Positions 7,277 to 13,724 of a stretch of 13,724 nucleotides of DNA are shown one piece after another. Source of the DNA: UBA2658 sp964617335 (GTDB lineage: Bacteria; Bacillota; Clostridia; Oscillospirales; Oscillospiraceae); NCBI GenBank assembly GCA_964617335.1, contig CAZTXG010000037.1, forward strand, positions 1 to 13,724. The letters run 5' to 3'. A program made the position numbers and the translations under genes. The number at the start of each line of letters is the position of its first letter. Positions within the stretch are counted from its first letter, which is position 1. The notes beneath the pieces were generated by a model. It worked only from the letters and a program-made list of their open reading frames with translations. It was not told where the DNA came from and did no database searches.

Positions 7277-8458
7277 GTGAGACTTAATTATATGCTGAAA
7301 GCAAGGCTTGCCCATTTACTAAGGGAGCCTGTGTTTCTTGTTTTCATAATCTTGTCCATTGCCATTTCAGTTTCGGCGGCATTTTTTGCGGCGGAAAAAC
7401 AGCAGGCTGGATTTAAACTGGCGGTTGTTTCCGAGGATACGGGCCAGTTAGGGGAAAGGCTTATTTTACATATCCTTGATATTGAAGAGTTTTCCGCCAA
7501 GGAAATGACGAGGGATAAGGCTCAGCGCCTGCTTCAAAATGACCGGCTTGATGCCTTGCTGATTATCCGCAATAATTTCTCTGAAAGCCTTTTGGCCGGA
7601 GAGTTTCGAAATACTCTGGAGATTTTTACATCACCTTCCTCCCAAGCTCCGACAACCATCACAGAGCCTATTATAAATGGAGCTATGATGCTGTGGATGG
7701 AGGAGTTTGCCACTATTCGTACAAGGGAATATCTTCTTGAGAGGGGAAGGGAATACAACGGCGAGGATGAGAGCTGGCAAAGGGATGAAATGAAAAAACT
7801 TTGGGAAGCGGGGGCAATGATTTACGTTGATAAAGTTGAGCTGAGCGGCGGAGCAGGACAATCAAAAGACGATATCCCCTTGAATGTCTGCATTAAATGG
7901 TATTGCGCTCTTAGTATGTTCTATCTTTTGCACGCCGCCTCATGGGTGCTTGAATTAAACAAAAGCGGCCTGTCTGAAAGAATAAGGCAGGCCAATATCC
8001 CCAAGTGGAAACTAATACTCAGCAATTGCCTGCCCTCTCTTTTAGTAGGCATTTTTGGCTATTTAATTGCTGGAACCCTTGGAAGCCTGCTTACAGGGGT
8101 CGGCCTCAATAAGCTGTTTATAAACTTAATATCCGTAGTTATTTATCTTTCCGGCCTAATCGGAATGACGCTTTTTGTTGTATCAATTTTAAAAAGCAGC
8201 TTGTCTTTAATTTTCATAGCGCCGGTTTTAACTTTTTTAAGCGCTGTTTTAAGCGGTCTTCTCGTGGAGCTTCCAAAATTGGCCTATGTGCTTATTTGGC
8301 TCTCTCACGCCCTGCCGGGAAAATGGCTTGCCTTATCACTTGAAAAGCCCCTTAAATACTTGCCGGGGGCAATTTTGTGCTGCGTAATTTGGCTGGGAGC
8401 TGGACTTTTAATATCAATTCGGGACCAAAAGAAATCCAATAAGCTCCATAGTATTTAA
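7277..8458 (+). CDS. ABC-2 type permease, second of two
   Basis: 393 residues from a GTG start 5 bp after the first permease; AAGGGG lies about 9 nt upstream. It has the same architecture as its neighbour: one N-terminal helix (about 17-37, PVFLVFIILSIAISVSAAFF), a large extracytoplasmic domain (about 38-205), and five more helices from about 208 to 385 (around WYCALSMFYLLHAASWVL, SLLVGIFGYLIAGTLGSLL, FINLISVVIYLSGLIGMTLF, LIFIAPVLTFLSAVLSGLLV, GAILCCVIWLGAGLLISI). The two permeases are similar in plan but clearly different in sequence, so they probably arose by old duplication and act as a heterodimer. An in-frame ATG six codons in is a possible alternative start. This is the last clear gene of the operon, with a terminator 125 bp downstream. 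Confidence 0.88.
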   Translation: MRLNYMLKARLAHLLREPVFLVFIILSIAISVSAAFFAAEKQQAGFKLAVVSEDTGQLGERLILHILDIEEFSAKEMTRDKAQRLLQNDRLDALLIIRNNFSESLLAGEFRNTLEIFTSPSSQAPTTITEPIINGAMMLWMEEFATIRTREYLLERGREYNGEDESWQRDEMKKLWEAGAMIYVDKVELSGGAGQSKDDIPLNVCIKWYCALSMFYLLHAASWVLELNKSGLSERIRQANIPKWKLILSNCLPSLLVGIFGYLIAGTLGSLLTGVGLNKLFINLISVVIYLSGLIGMTLFVVSILKSSLSLIFIAPVLTFLSAVLSGLLVELPKLAYVLIWLSHALPGKWLALSLEKPLKYLPGAILCCVIWLGAGLLISIRDQKKSNKLHSI

Positions 8459-8535
8459 AACAAAAACCTGTATGCATAGGGCTTATTTCTCATAGAGCAT
8501 TTATATTGCAGAAGCACATAAGGGGAGTATCTCTG

Positions 8536-8604
8536 TTGAAAGCAAAAACAAAAAATCCATATGCATTAAAATTATGCTTTAAAAAAACCGGTCTGCATCA
8601 GTAA
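8536..8604 (+). CDS. Doubtful 22-codon ORF at the operon's 3' end
   Basis: A TTG codon at 8536 follows AGGGGAG (8521-8527) by 8 nt and opens 22 codons to TAA at 8602. The peptide would be Lys-rich with a single Cys (begins MKAKTKNPYALKL, ends FKKTGLHQ). Its 3' half overlaps the left arm of the terminator hairpin, which argues that it may be chance. It is reported because the ribosome binding site is good and because the operon contains a SPASM-like radical SAM enzyme but no other candidate peptide. It has no recognisable leader peptide and is shorter than usual for a modified-peptide precursor. Confidence 0.2.
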   Translation: MKAKTKNPYALKLCFKKTGLHQ

Positions 8605-8622
8605 TAATGCAGGCCGGTTTTT
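8583..8622. terminator. Bidirectional terminator between convergent genes
   Basis: A 16-bp stem (8583-8598 with 8607-8622), with one T-G wobble and an 8-nt loop. It is A5 on the left and T5 on the right, so both strands leave the hairpin through a T run. It separates the plus-strand ABC operon from the minus-strand Na+/phosphate transporter and should end both transcripts. Confidence 0.92.
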
Positions 8623-8624
8623 AA

Positions 8625-10250
8625 TTATATCTGTGAAATTTTCGCTATATGATATGCGTGGTCGGCACAGCGCTCAAGGTCAGAAACCATATCTGTGAAT
8701 ATTACTCCGCTGCGTGGGTTACAAGCAGATTTCTTTAGCCTGGCAATATGGTTTGAGATAAGCTCACTTTGCAATCTGTCAACCCGCTGCTCATGTTCCT
8801 CAACCTGTTCGGGGCTTGGCGGATCATCTTCATTTTTATAGCTTCGAAATGATACATCTAAAGCAGCCAAGGTAGCATTAGATATAGTTTTTAGTTCTTC
8901 TAAGGCTTGATCCGACAGGCATAAATTCTTATTTATCATGATTCGCGTATATTCCGCAATATTTTCAGCATGGTCGCTGACACGCTCTATATCGTTTATA
9001 ACTTGAAACATTATGCCAACTGTCTGTGATTCTTCAAGGGACAGCTTCTGAGCGCTTAGGGTAACAAGAAAGCCCGCTAACTCATTGCAAAGAAAGTCCA
9101 CATCACTTTCCACATCAAAGACCCGCTGGGCCTTTTCTTCATCTCTATCAAAAAAGGCTTCAACAGATAGGCTTAGATTGTCGATTGCCATTTCATACAT
9201 ACGAAGAATTTCGTCTTTTGTTTTGATTACTGCAACTCCGGGAGGAGCTAGGAGAATGTCCGGATTTATGGGGCTTAAAAGGGATTTGACATCAGAATCA
9301 ATGTCACGCTCCGGAATAAGGCGCAAGATTAAACGAGTGATGAAAGGAACAAGGGGGAAGAGACATAGGGATGCAACTAAATTGAAAACCAGATGAAGGT
9401 TTGCAATTTGTCTTGAAACATCACTGGGAGAAAAATTCTCAATAAATGTGATGGTCTGAGGAATGATATTTATTATAATGATAAACAGTCCCGCTCCGAA
9501 AACCTTTTCCATCAGGCAGGCATAAGCGGCTCTTTTGCTTTCATTGCTGCCGCCGATAGATGCCAGTAAAACAGGAGTGCAAGCACCGATGTTCATTCCG
9601 ATAATCATATATATAACAGAGCTAAGTCCAATCGACGAACCAAATGTTTGCATTGCAAGGACTTGGAGAATACCGATTGATGCCGATGAAGATTGAATTA
9701 CAGCGGTAAAAACAATACCAAAAATAAGCGATAATATAGGATTGTCATATTGATTTATAAAGGCTGTAACAACAGAGGATAGATTTAGATTGTCTACCGC
9801 TTCACCCATAATATAAATACCGGTAAATAATGTGCCGAAGCCAAGGATGATAAAACCGATACGTTTCACATTTTCATTTTTTATAAACTGATATCCAACA
9901 ACGCCGATAAATAAAATCAGCGGAGCAACAATATCAACATCAAAGGCTATAATCTGTGCAGTTATAGTTGTGCCGATATTTGCGCCAAGCATGATATATA
10001 GTGACTGGGATAAGGTCAAAAGCCCTGCGTTTATAAAGCCAATCGTCATAACGTTGACAGCGCCGGAGCTTTGAATCATCACCGTTATTCCAATGCCGGT
10101 TAACATAGATAGGTAGGGATTATGTGTTGCAGCTTCGAGAACTGGCCGCATCTTTCCAGATGAGACCTGCTCCAGCCCTTTTGACATCATGTTGATGCCG
10201 TATAGGAACATTCCGATACCGCCAAGCAAAAGAAAAACGCCAAAAGTCAT
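8625..10250 (-). CDS. Na+/phosphate cotransporter with C-terminal PhoU-like domain (NptA/Na-Pi family)
   Basis: 541 residues from the ATG at 10250, preceded by AAAGGGA; an in-frame TTG 11 codons upstream lacks a suitable site. The membrane half (about 1-310) contains the two inverted Na/Pi-cotransporter repeats, each with the QSS signature (MIQSSGAVNVM and VIQSSSASIGIL) plus the paired GANIGTT and GMNIGACTP segments that form the substrate site. The cytoplasmic tail (about 330-541) is a helical PhoU-like domain with two similar halves (SDHAENIAEYTR and ERCADHAYHIAK). This is the full length of the bacterial family, which moves inorganic phosphate with sodium. It stands alone, convergent with the ABC operon and with its own promoter at 10307-10335. 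No phosphate regulon genes are visible nearby, and the tail probably tunes transport. The family call is very secure. Confidence 0.95.
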   Translation of the reverse strand: MTFGVFLLLGGIGMFLYGINMMSKGLEQVSSGKMRPVLEAATHNPYLSMLTGIGITVMIQSSGAVNVMTIGFINAGLLTLSQSLYIMLGANIGTTITAQIIAFDVDIVAPLILFIGVVGYQFIKNENVKRIGFIILGFGTLFTGIYIMGEAVDNLNLSSVVTAFINQYDNPILSLIFGIVFTAVIQSSSASIGILQVLAMQTFGSSIGLSSVIYMIIGMNIGACTPVLLASIGGSNESKRAAYACLMEKVFGAGLFIIIINIIPQTITFIENFSPSDVSRQIANLHLVFNLVASLCLFPLVPFITRLILRLIPERDIDSDVKSLLSPINPDILLAPPGVAVIKTKDEILRMYEMAIDNLSLSVEAFFDRDEEKAQRVFDVESDVDFLCNELAGFLVTLSAQKLSLEESQTVGIMFQVINDIERVSDHAENIAEYTRIMINKNLCLSDQALEELKTISNATLAALDVSFRSYKNEDDPPSPEQVEEHEQRVDRLQSELISNHIARLKKSACNPRSGVIFTDMVSDLERCADHAYHIAKISQI

Positions 10251-10306
10251 ATAAAATCCCTTTACATTACCCTGCTGCAGCAAGCCATTTTGCAGGCTGC
10301 CGCAAC

Positions 10307-10335
10307 TTTATATGGAATCAGTTTTGTACAGCCAA
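10307..10335 (-). promoter_or_regulatory. Promoter of the Na+/phosphate transporter
   Basis: Minus strand TTGGCT (10330-10335), 17-nt spacer, TATAAA (10307-10312): a good sigma-A type promoter. Transcription would start near 10300, giving about a 50-nt leader. That leader contains short complementary GCAGC and GCTGC arms that are too short to call a regulatory structure. Confidence 0.65.
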
Positions 10336-10614
10336 GGCTTTCAAAGGCCCAAGGCCCCAAGCCCAGCTTGCAAAGCTGATTTTATGTATATATCACATCT
10401 AATATAGTCTATTTTGCCGATATGAATCCGATAATTATAACAGTTTGCAGACTTACTTTCCCAACAGAAAAAAACAGGCCTGCATTTTGCCGAAAAAACA
10501 TGAACCGCCATACATTTTAGCAGATTGTCCACATCCATGCAAGTCTCTAAGTCGGAACCTTCGGAAATATTTTTAAAAGCTGCAACAACTTTACTGACAG
10601 CGTAAAAATAAAGG
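10336..10614. other. Gene-poor stretch left of the assembly gap
   Basis: No supported gene. A 65-codon minus-strand open frame (10341-10538) has no clear ribosome binding site and a composition unlike the neighbouring proteins. A perfect 6-bp hairpin with a 3-nt loop (CAGCTT-GCA-AAGCTG, 10364-10378) is present without a clear T run. The stretch ends at the gap, so a truncated gene or control region could be hidden there. Confidence 0.5.
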
Positions 10615-10714
10615 NNNNNNNNNNNNNNNNNNNNNNNNNNNNNNNNNNNNNNNNNNNNNNNNNNNNNNNNNNNNNNNNNNNNNNNNNNNNNNNNNNNNNN
10701 NNNNNNNNNNNNNN
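10615..10714. other. Assembly gap of exactly 100 N
   Basis: A run of 100 unknown bases, the conventional placeholder for a scaffold join of unknown size. The true spacing and content between the Na+/phosphate transporter and the TetR gene are unknown, and any apparent open frame across it is artificial. Confidence 0.98.
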
Positions 10715-10746
10715 AGGTAAAGAAGATTTAAGCAGTCACAGAACAT

Positions 10747-10782
10747 AAAAAACCCATATCTCTCAAGAGATAGGACTTTTTT
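10747..10782. terminator. Possible bidirectional terminator downstream of the TetR gene
   Basis: TATCTCT (10757-10763) and AGAGATA (10766-10772) are complementary, flanked by A6 on the left and T6 on the right, with a few unpaired bases between. In practice the loop would open to about 6 nt. On the minus strand it lies about 130 bp past the TetR stop. The rest of 10783-10915 shows only a 13-nt palindrome (10798-10810) that I attribute to chance. Confidence 0.5.
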
Positions 10783-10915
10783 AGTGAACTGGTAAAACAA
10801 GATATTCTTGATAAAAAATGTGTTGTTCTCCGGATATTGAGGCTTCGAAGGCCGAACCTTTGTTCCATACTATTTACACAGGGGCGAAAACACTTCCGTC
10901 TCCGGTCGGACGCTC

Positions 10916-11524
10916 TTATTGACAGTCGGAAATGTCAAGGGATTTCTGCTCTGCCAGCAAGCGAAACGCTGTAAATATATTATTATTTAAAAGCTTGCCG
11001 AACATTATTAAAAAATCGTCAATAGACTCTTTTCGGCCTTTCATAAACCACTCCTCAATCAGTGCAAACTTCAGCATTGAATATGCCTTAATAATATAAA
11101 TCATATTGGAATCTGAAATAGTATATTTCATATCCTTTTCTTTTTCAAGAATACTAAGGGAATCTTCTACAAATACCTTCATTGACCTTTCGGATTGCAG
11201 GCTTAAATATGCGCGGATTTCGTTCCAATATCCAGATTCACAAACATTTTGCATAATGATTTCATTATCCGCCAAATACTGCATAACAGAGCCAAATCCA
11301 GTCTTCCATGTGGCATATGTGCAGTTACCATCTAATGCCGCGCATATTTCTGTTACAAACATCCATTTGAGCAGATCCACAATACTGTGAAAATGATAAT
11401 AAAAAGTTTTACGGTTCATGTTGCAATCTTCCGTAAGTTCTTTTACCGTAATTGTGTCCACCATTTTGGTGCCCATCAACTTTTTAAGCGAGTCGGTAAG
11501 AACCCGCGGTGTATACAAAGCCAT
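10916..11524 (-). CDS. TetR/AcrR-family transcriptional regulator
   Basis: 202 residues, ATG at 11524 with AGGGGGAG 6 nt upstream. Residues 1-55 form the TetR DNA-binding domain, with the helix-turn-helix around ITVKELTEDCNMNRKTFYYHF; the NRKTFYYHF recognition helix is characteristic. The rest is a helical ligand/dimer domain of the short type found in many Clostridia regulators (DhaS-like, TetR_C_8). It is divergent from the QueG-like gene 182 bp away, the usual arrangement in which a TetR protein represses itself and its neighbour, so that gene is the most likely target. The inducer is unknown. A possible operator lies at 11584-11601. The family call is strong; the regulatory target is inference. 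Confidence 0.92.
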   Translation of the reverse strand: MALYTPRVLTDSLKKLMGTKMVDTITVKELTEDCNMNRKTFYYHFHSIVDLLKWMFVTEICAALDGNCTYATWKTGFGSVMQYLADNEIIMQNVCESGYWNEIRAYLSLQSERSMKVFVEDSLSILEKEKDMKYTISDSNMIYIIKAYSMLKFALIEEWFMKGRKESIDDFLIMFGKLLNNNIFTAFRLLAEQKSLDISDCQ

Positions 11525-11583
11525 ATTTCTCCCCCTACGAAAACTTTATAATTTAGTTGTGTTTTTAGACACTTACTATAAAC

Positions 11584-11601
11584 TGTACCGATTTAGGGAC
11601 A
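11584..11601. promoter_or_regulatory. Possible TetR operator
   Basis: Imperfect inverted repeat TGTACC (11584-11589) and GGGACA (11596-11601): 5 of 6 positions complementary, 6-nt spacer. It lies between the divergent TetR and QueG-like genes. Weak on sequence alone; supported mainly by position. Confidence 0.3.
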
Positions 11602-11619
11602 TCCTAACATAATTGACCA

Positions 11620-11648
11620 TTTACGGCAAGAACGATTTTTGCTATTCT
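11620..11648 (+). promoter_or_regulatory. Possible promoter of the QueG-like gene
   Basis: TTTACG (11620-11625) and TATTCT (11643-11648) are 17 nt apart, each matching the sigma-A consensus at 4 of 6 positions. Transcription would begin near 11655, about 50 nt before the start codon. A better -35 (TTGACC, 11613-11618) is badly spaced. Confidence 0.35.
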
Positions 11649-11706
11649 ATATTTAGCTCAATTGCATGACTTGATTACTGCAAAAAAATGAGTCAGGAGA
11701 ATGCTT

Positions 11707-12873
11707 ATGGATAAGACTGCGCTTACGCAAAAAATTAAGGACAAGGCTTTACAGCTTGGTTTTACAAAGGTAGGAATTACCACTGCTGATGATTTTGAAG
11801 AGTTTGAGGAGGACTTGCAAAGTAGGGGCAAGGCCTATGCATGGATGTTTACCCACTTTCCCGGCGGCCCTACAGACGGTATTCGCCCCCGGGATTTAAT
11901 GCCGGAGGCAAAGTCTATTGTCTGTGTTGCATACGACTTTTCCAAAATTGATTATCCGGAAAATCTTCTTGCAAGCATCGGCAGAACTTACCTTTCAAAC
12001 GGCTACCTCCCCAAGCCGGATTCACTAAACGGAAGCCGTCTGGCTCTTTTTCAAAAATATCTTGAAGAATTAGGCTGTGCTGTCTTTGATAAAGGGCCTC
12101 AGCAGTGCCCAGACAGATGGGCGGCCGCCAGAGCCGGCATTGTAACCTTTGGCGGCAATAATATGGCTTATGCTGAGGGCTGCGGCTCTTTTGTAAATAT
12201 GTTTTGTTTTATAATCGATAAGGAACTTGACTATGACAGCCCCAGCATAGAGCGTCCCTGTCCGCCGGACTGCCGCTTATGTATTGATGCCTGCCCTACA
12301 AACGCACTTACCGAGCAGGGGAAAATGATTCCTTCCCGCTGTATCAGTTTTCACACATTTGGCATGAGCGGCTATGTGAAGGAAGAAATACGCATTGCCT
12401 CAGGCAGCCGGATTCATGGCTGTGATGCCTGTCAAGAAGCCTGTCCCCGCAACAAAAAGGCTCTTGAGGCTCCAAAACATAAAAGTCCCTTTTTGGAAAA
12501 GATATCGAAAGAGTTTGACCTTGAAAAAGTCCTCTTAATGGACGATGACTATTTTGAACGAGTGGTTTTCCCCATTATGGGAGCCTATACCGATGCCCAA
12601 GTCATATATGACGCCAAGGAGGAGCTATTTCCCCGAAGTGCCGCCATTGCACTGGGCAACAGTCAAGACGAAAGCCATGTTCCGGCACTGGAAAAGGCTC
12701 TCGGAACCCGCAGAAAAGTTGTGCGGGAGGCCTCTGCCTGGGCATTAGGGCGCATAGGCGGTGAAAAGGCAAAGGAAGCCCTGCTTCGCTGCAGCAAAAC
12801 AGAAGATGACCCGGAGCTAATGCAGGCAATAGAGGAGGCCCTTGAAAAAATTAAATCGGAAATCAGGGCTTGA
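11707..12873 (+). CDS. QueG-like double [4Fe-4S] protein with HEAT-like repeats
   Basis: 388 residues from the ATG at 11707, which is 6 nt after AGGAGA; the ATG at 11701 is too close to that site. The order resembles epoxyqueuosine reductase QueG: an N-terminal region (about 1-175), a ferredoxin-like pair of cluster motifs (C185, C189, C192, C196-Pro, then C212, C239, C242, C246-Pro), and C-terminal HEAT-like repeats (about 300-388; SAAIALGNSQDESHVPALE, REASAWALGRIGGEKA). QueG is a cobalamin-dependent Fe-S enzyme performing the last step of queuosine synthesis in tRNA. Here the usual GLGWxGK-type loop reads AGIVTFGGNN, and the GRxYH-like motif reads GRTYLSNGY, so it may be a paralogue with another substrate. 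No other queuosine gene is nearby. A divergent TetR gene suggests inducible expression, unusual for a tRNA-modification housekeeping gene. Fold call strong, reaction uncertain. Confidence 0.85.
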   Translation: MDKTALTQKIKDKALQLGFTKVGITTADDFEEFEEDLQSRGKAYAWMFTHFPGGPTDGIRPRDLMPEAKSIVCVAYDFSKIDYPENLLASIGRTYLSNGYLPKPDSLNGSRLALFQKYLEELGCAVFDKGPQQCPDRWAAARAGIVTFGGNNMAYAEGCGSFVNMFCFIIDKELDYDSPSIERPCPPDCRLCIDACPTNALTEQGKMIPSRCISFHTFGMSGYVKEEIRIASGSRIHGCDACQEACPRNKKALEAPKHKSPFLEKISKEFDLEKVLLMDDDYFERVVFPIMGAYTDAQVIYDAKEELFPRSAAIALGNSQDESHVPALEKALGTRRKVVREASAWALGRIGGEKAKEALLRCSKTEDDPELMQAIEEALEKIKSEIRA

Positions 12874-12947
12874 TGAATAGTTAAATATCTGCGAAATTAT
12901 CCCCATGCTCATTAAAATAACAGCAAATACTGGTCCAGACAAAGACA

Positions 12948-12994
12948 AAGCCCAGACTAATAAAATTTCTCTACGAAATTTTTAGTCTGGGCTT
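12948..12994. terminator. Long hairpin after the QueG-like gene
   Basis: AAGCCCAGACTAA (12948-12960) pairs with TTAGTCTGGGCTT (12982-12994); the arms continue inward through A/T-rich sequence with a two-base bulge. The plus strand is followed by GCCCTATG, with no T run, so intrinsic termination is uncertain in that direction. On the minus strand the exit is partly T-rich. It probably ends the QueG-like transcript or stabilises its 3' end. The rest of 12874-13109 shows no gene. Confidence 0.55.
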
Positions 12995-13109
12995 GCCCTA
13001 TGCTTGGTGCCGGTGTTGAGTCAGGATTATTCCAGGAAATCCAATAATATCAATGGTTTTCAGGCGGTCGATATGTGGAATTATCTCCCCAACAACTGAA
13101 TATTGATAG

Positions 13110-13400
13110 TTAAATTGTACGGTCAATCACCGTTACTTGAGTAATCACATCTCTCAGACGGTCACCGGAGACGATATATTCTAAGGCGTTGTCAGCCGTG
13201 TCAAACGAAACTTCCGTTTCCGGCTTATTTGGCTCGTAAATGGTGATTTTCATGTCTTTGCCATAACGTATAATCCAGTAACGCTGTCCTTTCCACTCAA
13301 ATTCAATTTCTGCGCCACTATTAATGCTCATTTTAAATTCACTTATTGTTTTAAAGCGATTTTGTTCCGGTGTGTTGTGGCCAGTAATTTTTCCGTTCAT
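13110..13400 (-). CDS. Small protein in immunity-like position
   Basis: 96 residues from an ATG at 13400, 6 nt after GGAGGG. No signal peptide or membrane segment. The sequence is soluble and mixed alpha/beta, with two beta hairpins likely (around EIEFEWKGQRYWIIRYG and MKITIYEPNKPETEVSF), then a helix (TADNALEYIVSGDRLRDVI). Immediately upstream in the same frame lies the C-terminal remnant of a toxin-like protein (13401-13667). The frame runs through without a stop, so this could be either a separate gene started internally or the tail of a longer fusion. The tandem toxin-domain-then-small-protein order is what toxin/immunity cassettes of polymorphic toxins look like. I cannot name the family; the immunity role is inference from position and size. 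Confidence 0.75.
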   Translation of the reverse strand: MNGKITGHNTPEQNRFKTISEFKMSINSGAEIEFEWKGQRYWIIRYGKDMKITIYEPNKPETEVSFDTADNALEYIVSGDRLRDVITQVTVIDRTI

Positions 13401-13667
13401 AAGATACCCTCCGTGTTTTTTAAACTCTGGTGCGCCATTTGGGTAATTTATAGGCGGCCCTGGATGGGGTCCTCGCTCATCCCACTGAATATAATGATCA
13501 TGCGGATTTGTGTGCTTGTCCGGTCTGCCATGATCAGTATTATGGCGTTCCCTGTCGGCTTTGCCGTCATTGCCAATATGGGTTTCTTTATCGTCATTAT
13601 GGTTTGTATCACCGGGATTGCCTAGAAAACGTTGATCCTCAGGCTTGTTCGGTGCAACTTTTAACGA
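13401..13667 (-). pseudogene. C-terminal remnant of a polymorphic-toxin-like protein
   Basis: 89 codons of open minus-strand frame with no ATG, GTG or TTG, lying behind an in-frame TAA (13668-13670) and running directly into the next gene. The translation is rich in Gly, His, Asp and Pro (GNPGDTNHNDDKETHIGNDG, then TDHGRPDKHTNPHDHYIQWD, then GPPINYPNGAPEFKK). That TDHG...HTNPHDH...WD...PPINY style resembles C-terminal domains of Rhs/contact-dependent toxins of Firmicutes. The several His and Asp could be catalytic, but I name no activity. Upstream of the stop the same frame stays open to the window end (13671-13724), so the parent gene may be interrupted by one nonsense change or have lost its 5' part. 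It could be a displaced (orphan) toxin module or a pseudogene. Confidence 0.6.
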
Positions 13668-13687
13668 TTACCTTTCTTTTAACGATT
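13658..13687. repeat. Short tandem duplication containing the in-frame stop
   Basis: CTTTTAACGATT occurs at 13658-13669 and again at 13676-13687, an exact 12-nt repeat at 18-nt period. On the minus strand this gives SLKER-stop followed by SLKVAP in the toxin-like frame. The duplication keeps the frame but its unit carries the TAA, so it may be what broke the gene or may mark the edge of an inserted cassette. Confidence 0.6.
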
Positions 13688-13724
13688 TGCCCTCACAGCC
13701 CCTCGGAAAACCACTACGGTTCAT

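Noticed and set aside
10341..10538. 65-codon minus-strand open frame
   Set aside because: No clear ribosome binding site, odd composition, no recognisable domain, and it lies in gene-poor sequence next to the gap.
10591..10800. Open frame crossing the N run
   Set aside because: A third of it is unknown bases; the frame is an artefact of the gap.
13362..13625. 87-codon plus-strand frame opposite the toxin/immunity region
   Set aside because: Hydrophobic translation arises from antisense of the His/Asp/Pro-rich toxin frame; no ribosome binding site.
1..13724. CRISPR arrays, tRNA or rRNA genes, insertion sequences
   Set aside because: I looked for regular spacer-repeat patterns, tRNA arms and transposase-like frames and saw none.

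Overview
The window looks like a draft or metagenome-assembled scaffold from an anaerobic, moderately AT-rich Clostridia-type Firmicute. Supporting signs are strong purine-rich ribosome binding sites before nearly every gene, TTG and GTG starts, many Fe-S/radical proteins, a Gram-positive type lipoprotein, and A-rich/T-rich bidirectional terminators. A run of exactly 100 N (10615-10714) is an assembly gap, so the order of material left and right of it is not proven by this sequence.

Layout. 1-159: a strong hairpin terminator and no gene. 160-504 (-): small single-domain cupin. 676-2106 (-): large XRE-type regulator with an unrecognised C-terminal part. 2107-2400: divergent control region with three evenly spaced, alternately oriented half-sites. 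2401-8458 (+): a compact five-gene operon of radical SAM/SPASM-like enzyme, large lipoprotein, ABC ATPase and two ABC-2 type permeases, closed by a bidirectional terminator at 8583-8622. 8625-10250 (-): Na+/phosphate cotransporter with a PhoU-like tail. 10251-10915: its promoter, then gene-poor sequence containing the gap. 10916-11524 (-): TetR-type regulator, divergent from 11707-12873 (+), a QueG-like double [4Fe-4S] protein with HEAT-like repeats. 12874-13109: a long hairpin. 13110-13400 (-): a 96-residue protein of immunity-like context, preceded in the same frame by the C-terminal remnant of a polymorphic-toxin-like protein (13401-13667) that lacks a start codon and lies behind an in-frame stop.

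The most interesting unit is the 2401-8458 operon with its divergent regulator. Genes are separated by 22 and 2 bp, then a 4-bp overlap, then 5 bp, so they are probably co-expressed. The arrangement suggests that a cytosolic radical SAM enzyme makes or modifies something, that an ABC-2 exporter (ATPase plus two different permeases, the same plan as LnrLMN-type exporters) moves a molecule out, and that a membrane-anchored lipoprotein works outside the cell. No precursor peptide gene is evident, apart from a very doubtful 22-codon ORF at the 3' end, so the substrate is unknown. The three-half-site operator, the weak -35 element and the extended -10 element before the operon fit a model in which the XRE protein controls both itself and the operon. 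This is inference.

The right end is accessory in character (toxin/immunity debris); the rest resembles ordinary chromosomal Clostridia sequence.
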